Source: Dorea sp. 5-2 (GTDB lineage: Bacteria > Bacillota > Clostridia > Lachnospirales > Lachnospiraceae). Taken from it: a DNA stretch of 64,000 nucleotides. The stretch covers positions 345,161-409,160 of the forward strand of contig NZ_KE159748.1 in NCBI RefSeq assembly GCF_000403455.2, written 5' to 3'. A model generated the notes under the pieces. It was given only the letters and a program-made list of their open reading frames with translations. It made no database searches and was not told where the DNA came from. The first letter of the stretch is position 1, and each line of letters begins with the position of its first letter. Below, one piece after another: positions 7,592 to 15,264 of this stretch. A program made the position numbers and the translations under genes.

Positions 7592-8482
7592 ATGTATATC
7601 AAGAGATTTGTGAAGCATTACTACATCATGCTGATCCCGGCGCTTCTGTGGCTGTTTTTCTTCAGCGTGGTTCCGATGTTCGGTATCATCATGGCATTTC
7701 AGGATTATAATCCGGGCAGAGGGATCCTGCACTCAGAGTTTGTCGGGCTTGAGAATTTTGTGTACATGTTTCAGATGAGCGACGTCAGGCAGGTGCTTGC
7801 CAATACGGTGGTGATAGCCGTAGGTAAGATCATAGGGAATATCATCATTCCTCTGGTATTTGCGTTGCTTCTCAATGAGCTTTGTCTGAAAAGGATAAAA
7901 AGGCCGATCCAGACGATCGTATATCTGCCTTATTTCCTGTCCTGGGTTATCTTGGCGAAGATCGTACTGAATATTTTTGGGTATACGGGACCGGTCAATC
8001 AGCTGATGGAGATCTTCGGAGGCAGCCAGATCAATTTCTTCGGAGAACCGGATCTGTTCCAGCCGTTGGTGATCGGCACAGATATCTGGAAAGGGTTCGG
8101 GTATAATACGGTGGTTTATCTTGCGGCGATCCTGGGAGTCGATCAGAGCCTGTATGAGGCGGCGGCAGTGGACGGAGCAGGCAGGTTCAAGAGGATCTGG
8201 CATGTGACGATGCCGGGGATAAGGACTACGGTGGCGCTTCTTGCGATCCTGTCTCTTGGAAATGTGCTCAACGCCGGATTCGACCAGATCTACAATCTGT
8301 ATAATCCGCTGGTCTATTCTACCGGAGATATCATTGATACCTGGGTATACCGCGCCGGTCTTGAGAATCTGCAGTATTCGCTCGCCACGGCGGTAGGATT
8401 GTTCAAGTCTGTGATCAGTGTGATCCTGATCGCGGTGGGATACAAGCTGGCAGATAAATTCACCGGGTATAAGTTATTCTAA
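7592..8482 (+). CDS. CUT1 sugar ABC transporter permease (LplB/YtcP type)
   Basis: Inner-membrane permease with about six helices and the EAA loop (…YEAAAVDGAGRFKRIWHVTMPGI…) that contacts the ATPase. This is the N-terminal partner of a heterodimeric CUT1 importer of oligosaccharides. ATG 7592 is preferred over GTG 7586 because GGAAGGGAGG sits at correct spacing. No ATPase gene occurs in the operon, which is usual for this subgroup, whose members are thought to share an MsmX-like ATPase encoded elsewhere. Confidence 0.9.
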   Translation: MYIKRFVKHYYIMLIPALLWLFFFSVVPMFGIIMAFQDYNPGRGILHSEFVGLENFVYMFQMSDVRQVLANTVVIAVGKIIGNIIIPLVFALLLNELCLKRIKRPIQTIVYLPYFLSWVILAKIVLNIFGYTGPVNQLMEIFGGSQINFFGEPDLFQPLVIGTDIWKGFGYNTVVYLAAILGVDQSLYEAAAVDGAGRFKRIWHVTMPGIRTTVALLAILSLGNVLNAGFDQIYNLYNPLVYSTGDIIDTWVYRAGLENLQYSLATAVGLFKSVISVILIAVGYKLADKFTGYKLF

Positions 8483-8493
8483 GGAGGATGAGT

Positions 8494-9378
8494 ATGATAG
8501 AAAACAGGAGCATGGGCTCAAAAATCTTCGATGTCATTAATGTTGTGGTCCTCGTGCTTATCACACTGATCTGTATCCTGCCTGTCTGGTACGTGCTGTG
8601 TGTGTCTTTAAGCAGCCGGGAGGCGGTCAATGCAGGAGAGGTAGCGCTCTGGCCGGTGGGATTCAATCTTCTGTCTTATCAGAAGATCATGGGGGAGAGT
8701 GATTTCTTCGGATCCTTCCTGGTATCCATTAAGCGGGTGGTCTTAGGTACTGTCGTCAGTATGGTATGTATCCTCATGGCGGCGTATCCGCTGTCAAGGA
8801 CAAAAAAGCAGTTCCCTAAGCGGGATGTGTTCATGTGGATTTTCGTATTCTGTATGCTGTTCAGCGGCGGTACGGTGCCCTGGTACGTGACCATGAAGAA
8901 TTACGGCATGATGGACAGTATCTGGGGACTGGTGCTTGGTTCCGGGCTGCAGGTGTTCAATGTGATCCTGGCGGTAAACTTTTTCAAGAATCTGCCGGTC
9001 GAACTGGAAGAGGCGTGCTTTGTGGACGGCGGCGGGCCGTGGAGGAACCTGATAACGGTCTATGTCCCGCTGGCAAAGCCTATGGTAGCCACGATCGTTC
9101 TTTTTACGATCGTACAGTACTGGAATGAGTTCTTTCAGGGTATGGTACTGAGTACGAGGCAGAGCAGTTATCCGCTCCAGACCTATATTCAGCAGATGGT
9201 CGTGACGCTGGACTATTCATCCATGAATGTGGATCAGATCGCACAGGCGATGAAGCTGAATAATCTGTCCCTGGATGCGGCAAAGATATTTATAGCGATG
9301 ATCCCGGTACTGATCGTATATCCGTTCTTACAGAAATATTTCGTATCCGGTATCACACTGGGATCCGTAAAAGGATAG
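8494..9378 (+). CDS. CUT1 sugar ABC transporter permease (LplC/YtcP type)
   Basis: Second permease subunit with about six transmembrane helices and an EAA motif (…ELEEACFVDGGGPWRNLITVYVPLAKP…). It starts 11 bp after the first permease; ATG 8494 is chosen because AAGGAGG (8481-8487) leaves only zero spacing to ATG 8488. Forms the channel with the preceding permease and is supplied by the lipoprotein encoded next. Confidence 0.9.
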   Translation: MIENRSMGSKIFDVINVVVLVLITLICILPVWYVLCVSLSSREAVNAGEVALWPVGFNLLSYQKIMGESDFFGSFLVSIKRVVLGTVVSMVCILMAAYPLSRTKKQFPKRDVFMWIFVFCMLFSGGTVPWYVTMKNYGMMDSIWGLVLGSGLQVFNVILAVNFFKNLPVELEEACFVDGGGPWRNLITVYVPLAKPMVATIVLFTIVQYWNEFFQGMVLSTRQSSYPLQTYIQQMVVTLDYSSMNVDQIAQAMKLNNLSLDAAKIFIAMIPVLIVYPFLQKYFVSGITLGSVKG

Positions 9379-9399
9379 AGAAAAAGGAGGAAGAACACG

Positions 9400-11106
9400 A
9401 TGAAAATGAAAAAAGCAGCCGCGCTGATCTGCGTGGCGGGTATGTTGGCGTCGTTGGCATCCGGATGCAGCGTTCCGTCTGACAAAGCCCAGAAGGAAGT
9501 GGTCAAGGAAGCGGAAGGAACGGCAAAGGAAGATCTGCCCCTTGCGAAGTATCCCGAGACTGTCACGGTGCATATGGGAGGAAAGATGAACCCCAACGCC
9601 AAGATCTCGGAGGGGATGTCCTTTGACAATAATTCGTATACAAGGCTTCTGAAAGATGAGCTGAACATCGAGGTCGTATACGATTGGGTTGCTTCCATGT
9701 CGGATTTCGACGAGAAGACAAGCCTGTGCATCGGCAGCAATACGGTTCCGGAGGTCATGAACGTGACCGCCGCACAGTACAGGGCATTGTTAAAATATGA
9801 TATGATACAGCCTCTTGACCAGTATTTTGACGACTATGCGTCGGACGCGCTGAAGAGCTACATAGAGTCCGGCGGTGAAGAGCTTATGAAATGTATTACC
9901 AACGAAGACGGAGAGATCATGGCGATCCCGGCACCGAACCTGACGGCAGGCGGAATCAATGAGATGTGGATCCGTCAGGACTGGCTGGACGCGCTTGATC
10001 TTGAAGCGCCGCGGACATGGGACGAGCTTGCCAAGGTGGCTGAGGCTTTTGTAAGCCAGGATCCGGACGGAAACGGAGAAGAAGATACGATCGGCATCCT
10101 TGGTCCCGGCAATGCGGATCATATGAACGCCGTAGGCGGGAATCAGTTTGGGATCGATCCTCTGTTCAGCAGCTATCAGTCTTATCCGCAGTACTGGCTT
10201 GAGGGAAAGGACGGTACGATCGAGTACGGTTCCATCCAGCCGGAGACTAAGACGGCGCTTGAACAGATCGCGAAACTGTATGCAGGCGGCCTCATTGATC
10301 CGGAGATGCTGGTCCGAAGCGACAGCAAGGAACCGCTCCTTGCAGGAAAGGTCGGGATCTTCTTCGGTCCCTGGTGGTGCGCGTATACATTCGCAGATAC
10401 GACTCTTTCCGGAGAGGCGGACTGGAGAGCGTATTTCACCCCTCTTTCTGAGGATGGGAAATACTATACCCATATGGCTGAGCCGACGACCCAGTATGTC
10501 GTGGCGAGCAAAGACTGTGCGAACCCGGAAGCTGCGTTCAAGATCATTAATTTCCTGATCGCCAATGAGCAGGCATGGGTGGAGGAAGGCGTGTCTTCCA
10601 CAGAAATGGGGACGGCGGATTTCTATCCTCTGTATAATACTTATGACAATGCAGATGAGATCGAAACTTCTTACGAGGTCTTGACCAAATATCTTGCAGG
10701 AGAGATCGGAGTCGACGACGTGGACTTCTCCACACACAAATTGTTAAAGAGCGATATGGAAGCAGTGACGGAATTGAAGAAAGAGCCTTACGACGACTTT
10801 AGCCTTCAGAACTGGAATCTGGATAGTGAGATGGCAAAGGGCAATCTGCCGCGCCTTGTGGCGATCATGGTTGGGGACGCGCCTCTTGTAAATGAAGAAT
10901 ATGTCCCGGTCTACAATATGTACAACGGACAGACAGAGACGATGGAGGCAAAATGGGCGAATCTGAAAAAGATGGAAGAAGAGACCTTTGCGAAGATCAT
11001 CATGGGAAAAGCCGATATCAGTGAATTCGATACTTTTGTGAAAAACTGGAAGAGCCAGGGCGGAGACCAGATCCTGAAAGAGATCAACGTAGAATTAGGA
11101 AAATAA
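9400..11106 (+). CDS. Extracellular solute-binding lipoprotein (LplA-like)
   Basis: 568-residue lipoprotein with a signal peptide and lipobox LASGC (lipid-anchored Cys23), then an SBP_bac-type fold of the large LplA/YtcQ class. It captures the sugar at the outer face of the membrane and delivers it to the two permeases encoded just upstream. Strong ribosome site AAAGGAGGAAG. An RNA hairpin follows the gene, which may help keep this segment of the operon mRNA abundant. Ligand not predictable. Confidence 0.9.
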   Translation: MKMKKAAALICVAGMLASLASGCSVPSDKAQKEVVKEAEGTAKEDLPLAKYPETVTVHMGGKMNPNAKISEGMSFDNNSYTRLLKDELNIEVVYDWVASMSDFDEKTSLCIGSNTVPEVMNVTAAQYRALLKYDMIQPLDQYFDDYASDALKSYIESGGEELMKCITNEDGEIMAIPAPNLTAGGINEMWIRQDWLDALDLEAPRTWDELAKVAEAFVSQDPDGNGEEDTIGILGPGNADHMNAVGGNQFGIDPLFSSYQSYPQYWLEGKDGTIEYGSIQPETKTALEQIAKLYAGGLIDPEMLVRSDSKEPLLAGKVGIFFGPWWCAYTFADTTLSGEADWRAYFTPLSEDGKYYTHMAEPTTQYVVASKDCANPEAAFKIINFLIANEQAWVEEGVSSTEMGTADFYPLYNTYDNADEIETSYEVLTKYLAGEIGVDDVDFSTHKLLKSDMEAVTELKKEPYDDFSLQNWNLDSEMAKGNLPRLVAIMVGDAPLVNEEYVPVYNMYNGQTETMEAKWANLKKMEEETFAKIIMGKADISEFDTFVKNWKSQGGDQILKEINVELGK

Positions 11107-11122
11107 AAGAATAAGGAAAGAA

Positions 11123-11168
11123 GAGTGGGGGCTGCCGGAAAATGATATTTTCATACAGTCCCCGCTCA
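11123..11168 (+). other. Intercistronic hairpin after the binding-protein gene
   Basis: AGTGGGGGCTG pairs with CAGTCCCCGCT (11 pairs, two G-U wobbles) around an inner AAAAT/ATTTT hairpin. There is no T-run, so it looks like a processing or mRNA-stabilising structure rather than a terminator. Confidence 0.55.
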
Positions 11169-11181
11169 ATGAGGAATGATA

Positions 11182-12246
11182 ATGGAAGAGAAAAGGGTTG
11201 GATATTGCCTGATCGGTTTCGGCGGTATGGGGAAATGGCACACAGAGATCCTCGCCGGCGTGCCGCAGATCCGGCTTGCAGGGATCTATGATATTGAAAA
11301 GGAGAAGAGAAAAAAGGCAGAAGAAGCAGGATTTCGGGTGTATGGATCAGAGGAAGAGGCGCTGGCGGACGATTCTGTGGAGGTGGTCCTGGTGGCTACG
11401 CCTAACGATAGCCATATGCCGATCGCACTGAGAGCCATGAAGGCGGGAAAGCATGTGATCCTGGAAAAACCTGCGGTGCTGTCTTCCAGGGAACTTAAGG
11501 AACTGGAAAGGATCGCCAGGGAGACGGGGAAGTTCCTGACGGTGCATCAGAACCGGCGTTGGGATGAGGATTTTCTGATGATACATAAGCTCCTTGAGGA
11601 ACAGGATCTGGGGCGCGTCTTCCGGATCGAGAGCCGTGTGCATGGTTCCAGAGGGATCCCCGGCGATTGGAGGAAGGAAAAGGCACATGGCGGAGGGATG
11701 GTGCTGGATTGGGGCGTCCATCTGCTGGATCAGATCTTGTGCCTGACAGGGGAGAGAAGGCTTGAGACGGTGTACGCCTCTCTTACGAATATAACCAATC
11801 AGGAAGTTGACGACGGATTTACGGCTGTCCTCAGGTTTGAGGGAGGGCTGGAGGTGTTGGTGGAAGTCGCTACGAATAACTTTATTTCCCTGCCCAGATG
11901 GTATGTTCTTGGAGAGAACGGGACTGCGGTCATAGAGGACTGGGATCTGAGCGGAAGGATCGTGAAGGTATCAGAAGACGAGAAGGATGTCGTGCCGGTA
12001 CGGACGGCGGCAGGCTTGACCAAGACCATGGCGCCGCGGCGGGAGGATACGATCAGGGAAGAAGAGCTGCCGCAGGTGTCCGGAGATATCGCTGATTTCC
12101 ACAGGAATGTCGCCGCCGTGCTGCGTGAGGGGGTAGAACCGGCGGTGAAGCTTTCAGAAGTGCGGCGGGTGATGCGCCTGATGGAGACTATTTTTCGGTC
12201 GGCAAAGCAGGATCAGGTACTTGAGTTTGAGAACAGGAGGGTATGA
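11182..12246 (+). CDS. Gfo/Idh/MocA-family oxidoreductase (first copy)
   Basis: NAD(P)-dependent sugar/cyclitol dehydrogenase. N-terminal Rossmann domain with GFGGMGKWH (residues ~12-20) and the cofactor/substrate motif EKPAVL; C-terminal domain with the DWGVHLLD motif providing the catalytic His. ~355 residues, normal length. ATG 11182 is chosen by its spacing to GAGGA; ATG 11176 is possible. Clustering with a second paralog, two TIM-barrel isomerase-like genes and a GH3 suggests oxidation of an imported glycoside, possibly at C3. Substrate is inferred only from context. Confidence 0.85.
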   Translation: MEEKRVGYCLIGFGGMGKWHTEILAGVPQIRLAGIYDIEKEKRKKAEEAGFRVYGSEEEALADDSVEVVLVATPNDSHMPIALRAMKAGKHVILEKPAVLSSRELKELERIARETGKFLTVHQNRRWDEDFLMIHKLLEEQDLGRVFRIESRVHGSRGIPGDWRKEKAHGGGMVLDWGVHLLDQILCLTGERRLETVYASLTNITNQEVDDGFTAVLRFEGGLEVLVEVATNNFISLPRWYVLGENGTAVIEDWDLSGRIVKVSEDEKDVVPVRTAAGLTKTMAPRREDTIREEELPQVSGDIADFHRNVAAVLREGVEPAVKLSEVRRVMRLMETIFRSAKQDQVLEFENRRV

Positions 12247-12251
12247 AATAT

Positions 12252-13133
12252 ATGAAACAGATCAGGATAGGCACATGTATCCAGGGGTCGAAGGCAGAGG
12301 AGTGGCTCCCTGGATTCTTAGGGAGAGGTTTTGAGACATTTTCCATTAATTTTCATATGTCTCTGGAAGGGACGGATCTTGAGAAGCTTGCGCTTAAGAC
12401 GGAGAAGCTGCTTTCGGGAAGCGGATCAAGGATCAGTACGATCGGGTATTACTGCAATCCGATCCAGTATCCGGAGCACCGCAAGACGCTGGAACATGTG
12501 ATACGCACGGCGAAAGCCTTCGGGGCGGATCATGTCAGTACCTTCGCAGGTGCGTGGGAGGGGCGTCCGGTGGAGGAAGCTTTTCATGAGTTCGGCAAGG
12601 TATTCCGTGAGCTGACGGATCTTGCGGAGGAGAATGAGGTTAAGCTTGGGATCGAGAATTGCCTTATGGACGGCACATGGGAATGTGCGACGTGCAATAT
12701 CGGCTTCCATCCGGTTGCCTGGGAAGCGATGTTTGAAGAGGTAGAAGATCATCATTTGGGACTGGAATGGGAGCCGACGCATCAGATGGTGCAGCTGATG
12801 GATCCGGTGGCGCAGCTTCGGAAATGGTGTAAAAGGATCGTGCACGTACACGGGAAGGACGCGACGATCGACTGGGATGCGGTGAGGCACGGCGGGATCT
12901 CCGGCGCCGTTCCGTTCGTATGGCACCGGTTACCGGGATTCGGAGATACGGACTGGAGGGATATCATCTCGATCCTCCGGGCAAATGGATATGAGGATGA
13001 TATCTGCATCGAAGGTTATCACGACCCGGTCTATTGCGGGGAGTGGGAGATGACGGGGCAGATCCACGCGCTTCGTTATCTGAAGTGGTGCAGGGGCGGG
13101 GCATTTGAACCGGTTCCTTGGGAGAGTTGTTGA
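12252..13133 (+). CDS. Sugar phosphate isomerase/epimerase-like TIM barrel (first copy)
   Basis: AP_endonuc_2 (xylose-isomerase-like) TIM barrel of ~293 residues. Putative metal ligands are the Glu of GIENC, the EWEPTHQ segment (Glu where most relatives have Asp), HVHGKD and the Glu of IEGYHD. The family includes IolE/IolI-type dehydratases and isomerases, and enzymes acting on 3-keto sugars. An ATG at 12243 overlaps the previous stop; ATG 12252 fits the AGGAGGG site better. Probably acts on the product of the adjacent dehydrogenase. Confidence 0.8.
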   Translation: MKQIRIGTCIQGSKAEEWLPGFLGRGFETFSINFHMSLEGTDLEKLALKTEKLLSGSGSRISTIGYYCNPIQYPEHRKTLEHVIRTAKAFGADHVSTFAGAWEGRPVEEAFHEFGKVFRELTDLAEENEVKLGIENCLMDGTWECATCNIGFHPVAWEAMFEEVEDHHLGLEWEPTHQMVQLMDPVAQLRKWCKRIVHVHGKDATIDWDAVRHGGISGAVPFVWHRLPGFGDTDWRDIISILRANGYEDDICIEGYHDPVYCGEWEMTGQIHALRYLKWCRGGAFEPVPWESC

Positions 13134-13181
13134 TATCGTGCTGCAAATGAATGATAGATTCAGGATTCAAGGAGTGAAAAT

Positions 13182-14102
13182 ATGAAATTAGGATTTGTGA
13201 CGTCGATTCTTGACGCCTGTACGTATGAAGAGATGATAAATTTTGCATCAAGGCATGGATTTGCTTGTGTGGAGGCGGCTTGCTGGCCGCAGGGAAAAGC
13301 GGAGAGAAGATACGCGGGCGTCAGCCATATCGACGTGAAGCAGGTGCTCTCAGACGACGATTATGCGTCGCACATCAAGGATTACGCAGATGAAAATAAC
13401 GTGGAGATCTCTGCCCTTGCTTACTATCCGAACACGATGGATGAAGATCTGAAGAAGAGGGCGGAAGCGGCGGCGCATCTTAAGGATGTGATCCTTGCAA
13501 GTGCAAAGCTTGGCGTCTATATGGTTACTACGTTTATCGGAAGGGATCAGACGAAAACGGTGGAAGAGAATCTTGAGCTGGTGAAAGAGATATGGCAGCC
13601 GCTGATCTGTCTTGCAGAGGCGAACCGTGTGAAGATCGCCATTGAAAACTGCCCTATGCTCTTTGGTAAGGATCAGTGGCCGGGTGGCCAGAATCTGATG
13701 ACGACGCCGGTGATCTGGAGAAGTGTGTTCCGGATCCTCGACAGCGATCATCTGGGGATCAACTATGATCCGTCTCATTTTGTATGGCAGATGATGGATC
13801 CGGTCAAGCCCCTCTATGAATTCAGGGACAAGATCTTCCATGTACATTATAAAGACATCAAACTGTATCCGGAACGTCTGAACGACTGCGGTATCATGGC
13901 GTATCCGCTTGACTTCATGTCTCCGAAGATCCCGGGGCTTGGAGACGTGGACTGGGGGAAGTATGTATCTGCTCTTACGGATATCGGTTATGACGGATAC
14001 ACCTGTATCGAGATCGAGGACAAGGCGTTTGAAGGATCGCAGGAGAAGATCGAGAAAGCGCTGCTTCTGAGTCAGAGATATTTGAGACAATACGTGGAAT
14101 AA
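13182..14102 (+). CDS. Sugar phosphate isomerase/epimerase-like TIM barrel (second copy)
   Basis: 306-residue AP_endonuc_2-type TIM barrel with metal-ligand motifs IENCP, NYDPSHFVWQ, HVHYKDIK and CIEIED, closer to the family consensus than the preceding paralog. Preceded by AAGGAGTGAAAAT. The two copies differ substantially, so they probably catalyse successive steps rather than duplicate one. Part of the importer/oxidoreductase operon. Confidence 0.82.
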   Translation: MKLGFVTSILDACTYEEMINFASRHGFACVEAACWPQGKAERRYAGVSHIDVKQVLSDDDYASHIKDYADENNVEISALAYYPNTMDEDLKKRAEAAAHLKDVILASAKLGVYMVTTFIGRDQTKTVEENLELVKEIWQPLICLAEANRVKIAIENCPMLFGKDQWPGGQNLMTTPVIWRSVFRILDSDHLGINYDPSHFVWQMMDPVKPLYEFRDKIFHVHYKDIKLYPERLNDCGIMAYPLDFMSPKIPGLGDVDWGKYVSALTDIGYDGYTCIEIEDKAFEGSQEKIEKALLLSQRYLRQYVE

Positions 14103-14131
14103 AAGATGTGTATAAGAACGGAGGAAGGATA

Positions 14132-15208
14132 ATGAGAAGATTAAAAGCAGGGATCGTAGGGTGCGGAGGGATCGCCAATGCGAAACACCTCCCGGCAATG
14201 GCAAAGAGCGGGCTGTATGAGATAACCGCTTTCTGTGATGTGATAGAAGAGAGGGCAAAAGAGGCAAAGGATCGGTTCGGAAGCGAGGATGCCAGAGTAT
14301 TTCTGGATTACAGAGAGCTGGTACAGGAAGACTTAGACGTTGTGTACGTAACGACTCCGAACCGTTCTCATGCGGATATATCTATTGCTGCAATGGAAGC
14401 AGGGAAAGACGTCATGTGTGAGAAACCCATGGCAAGGACGTATGAAGAAGCGCAGAGAATGTTGGAAGCTGCGGGAAGGACGAAGAGGGTGCTGAATATT
14501 GCATACCAGAACCGTTACCGGAGGGATGCGGCATACCTGAAAGAACTGTGCAGAAGCGGTGAGATGGGAGAGATCTATTTTGCGAAAGCGCACGCGCTGA
14601 GAAGAAGGGCAGTCCCGACCTGGGGCGTCTTCCTGAATGAAGAGGAACAAGGCGGCGGTCCGCTGATCGACATCGGAACCCATGCGCTGGATCTTACCCT
14701 CTGGATGATGGATAATTATGAAGTGGCGTCTGTCACAGGCGCCGCATTCCATAAGCTGTCTTGCCAGACGGATCAGGGCAATGCATTCGGAGACTGGGAT
14801 CCGGAGCTTTTCAAGGTTGAGGATTCCGCGTTTGGATTTATCCGCATGAAGAACGGGGCGGTCATAGAACTGGAGGCGTCCTGGGCGCTGAACACGCTGG
14901 AGGTGGATGAAGCAAAGACAAGCATCTGCGGAACGAAGGCGGGGGCTGACATGAAGGACGGCTTGCGCATCAACAGGATCCATCACAATGTACCCACGGT
15001 AGAAAAGCCGGAGTTGTTCGGGGGAGCCGTTGATTTCTTCTCAGGAGACGAGAAATCTGCCGCAGATGTGGAGCAGGAGCTCTTCTACCGCATCGTGGCC
15101 GACGGTGCAAAGCAGACCGTAGAACCAGAGCAGGCGGCGGTAGTCACCCGGATCCTGGAGGCGGTGTATCGTTCGGCAGAGAGCGGGGAGACGGTTTATT
15201 TTGATTGA
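14132..15208 (+). CDS. Gfo/Idh/MocA-family oxidoreductase (second copy)
   Basis: 358-residue NAD(P)-dependent dehydrogenase with GCGGIANAKH near the N-terminus, the EKPMARTYEEA motif and DIGTHALDLTLW carrying the catalytic His. GGAGGAAGGATA precedes ATG 14132, preferred over GTG 14108. The sequence is clearly diverged from the first copy; paired Gfo/Idh enzymes in one sugar operon often oxidise a substrate and later reduce a keto product. That pairing is inference here. Confidence 0.85.
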   Translation: MRRLKAGIVGCGGIANAKHLPAMAKSGLYEITAFCDVIEERAKEAKDRFGSEDARVFLDYRELVQEDLDVVYVTTPNRSHADISIAAMEAGKDVMCEKPMARTYEEAQRMLEAAGRTKRVLNIAYQNRYRRDAAYLKELCRSGEMGEIYFAKAHALRRRAVPTWGVFLNEEEQGGGPLIDIGTHALDLTLWMMDNYEVASVTGAAFHKLSCQTDQGNAFGDWDPELFKVEDSAFGFIRMKNGAVIELEASWALNTLEVDEAKTSICGTKAGADMKDGLRINRIHHNVPTVEKPELFGGAVDFFSGDEKSAADVEQELFYRIVADGAKQTVEPEQAAVVTRILEAVYRSAESGETVYFD

Positions 15209-15264
15209 TCCGCATCTGCTTTCGAGCGTGTTTCAGATTCATTTTAATCGACAAGGAGAAGTAC

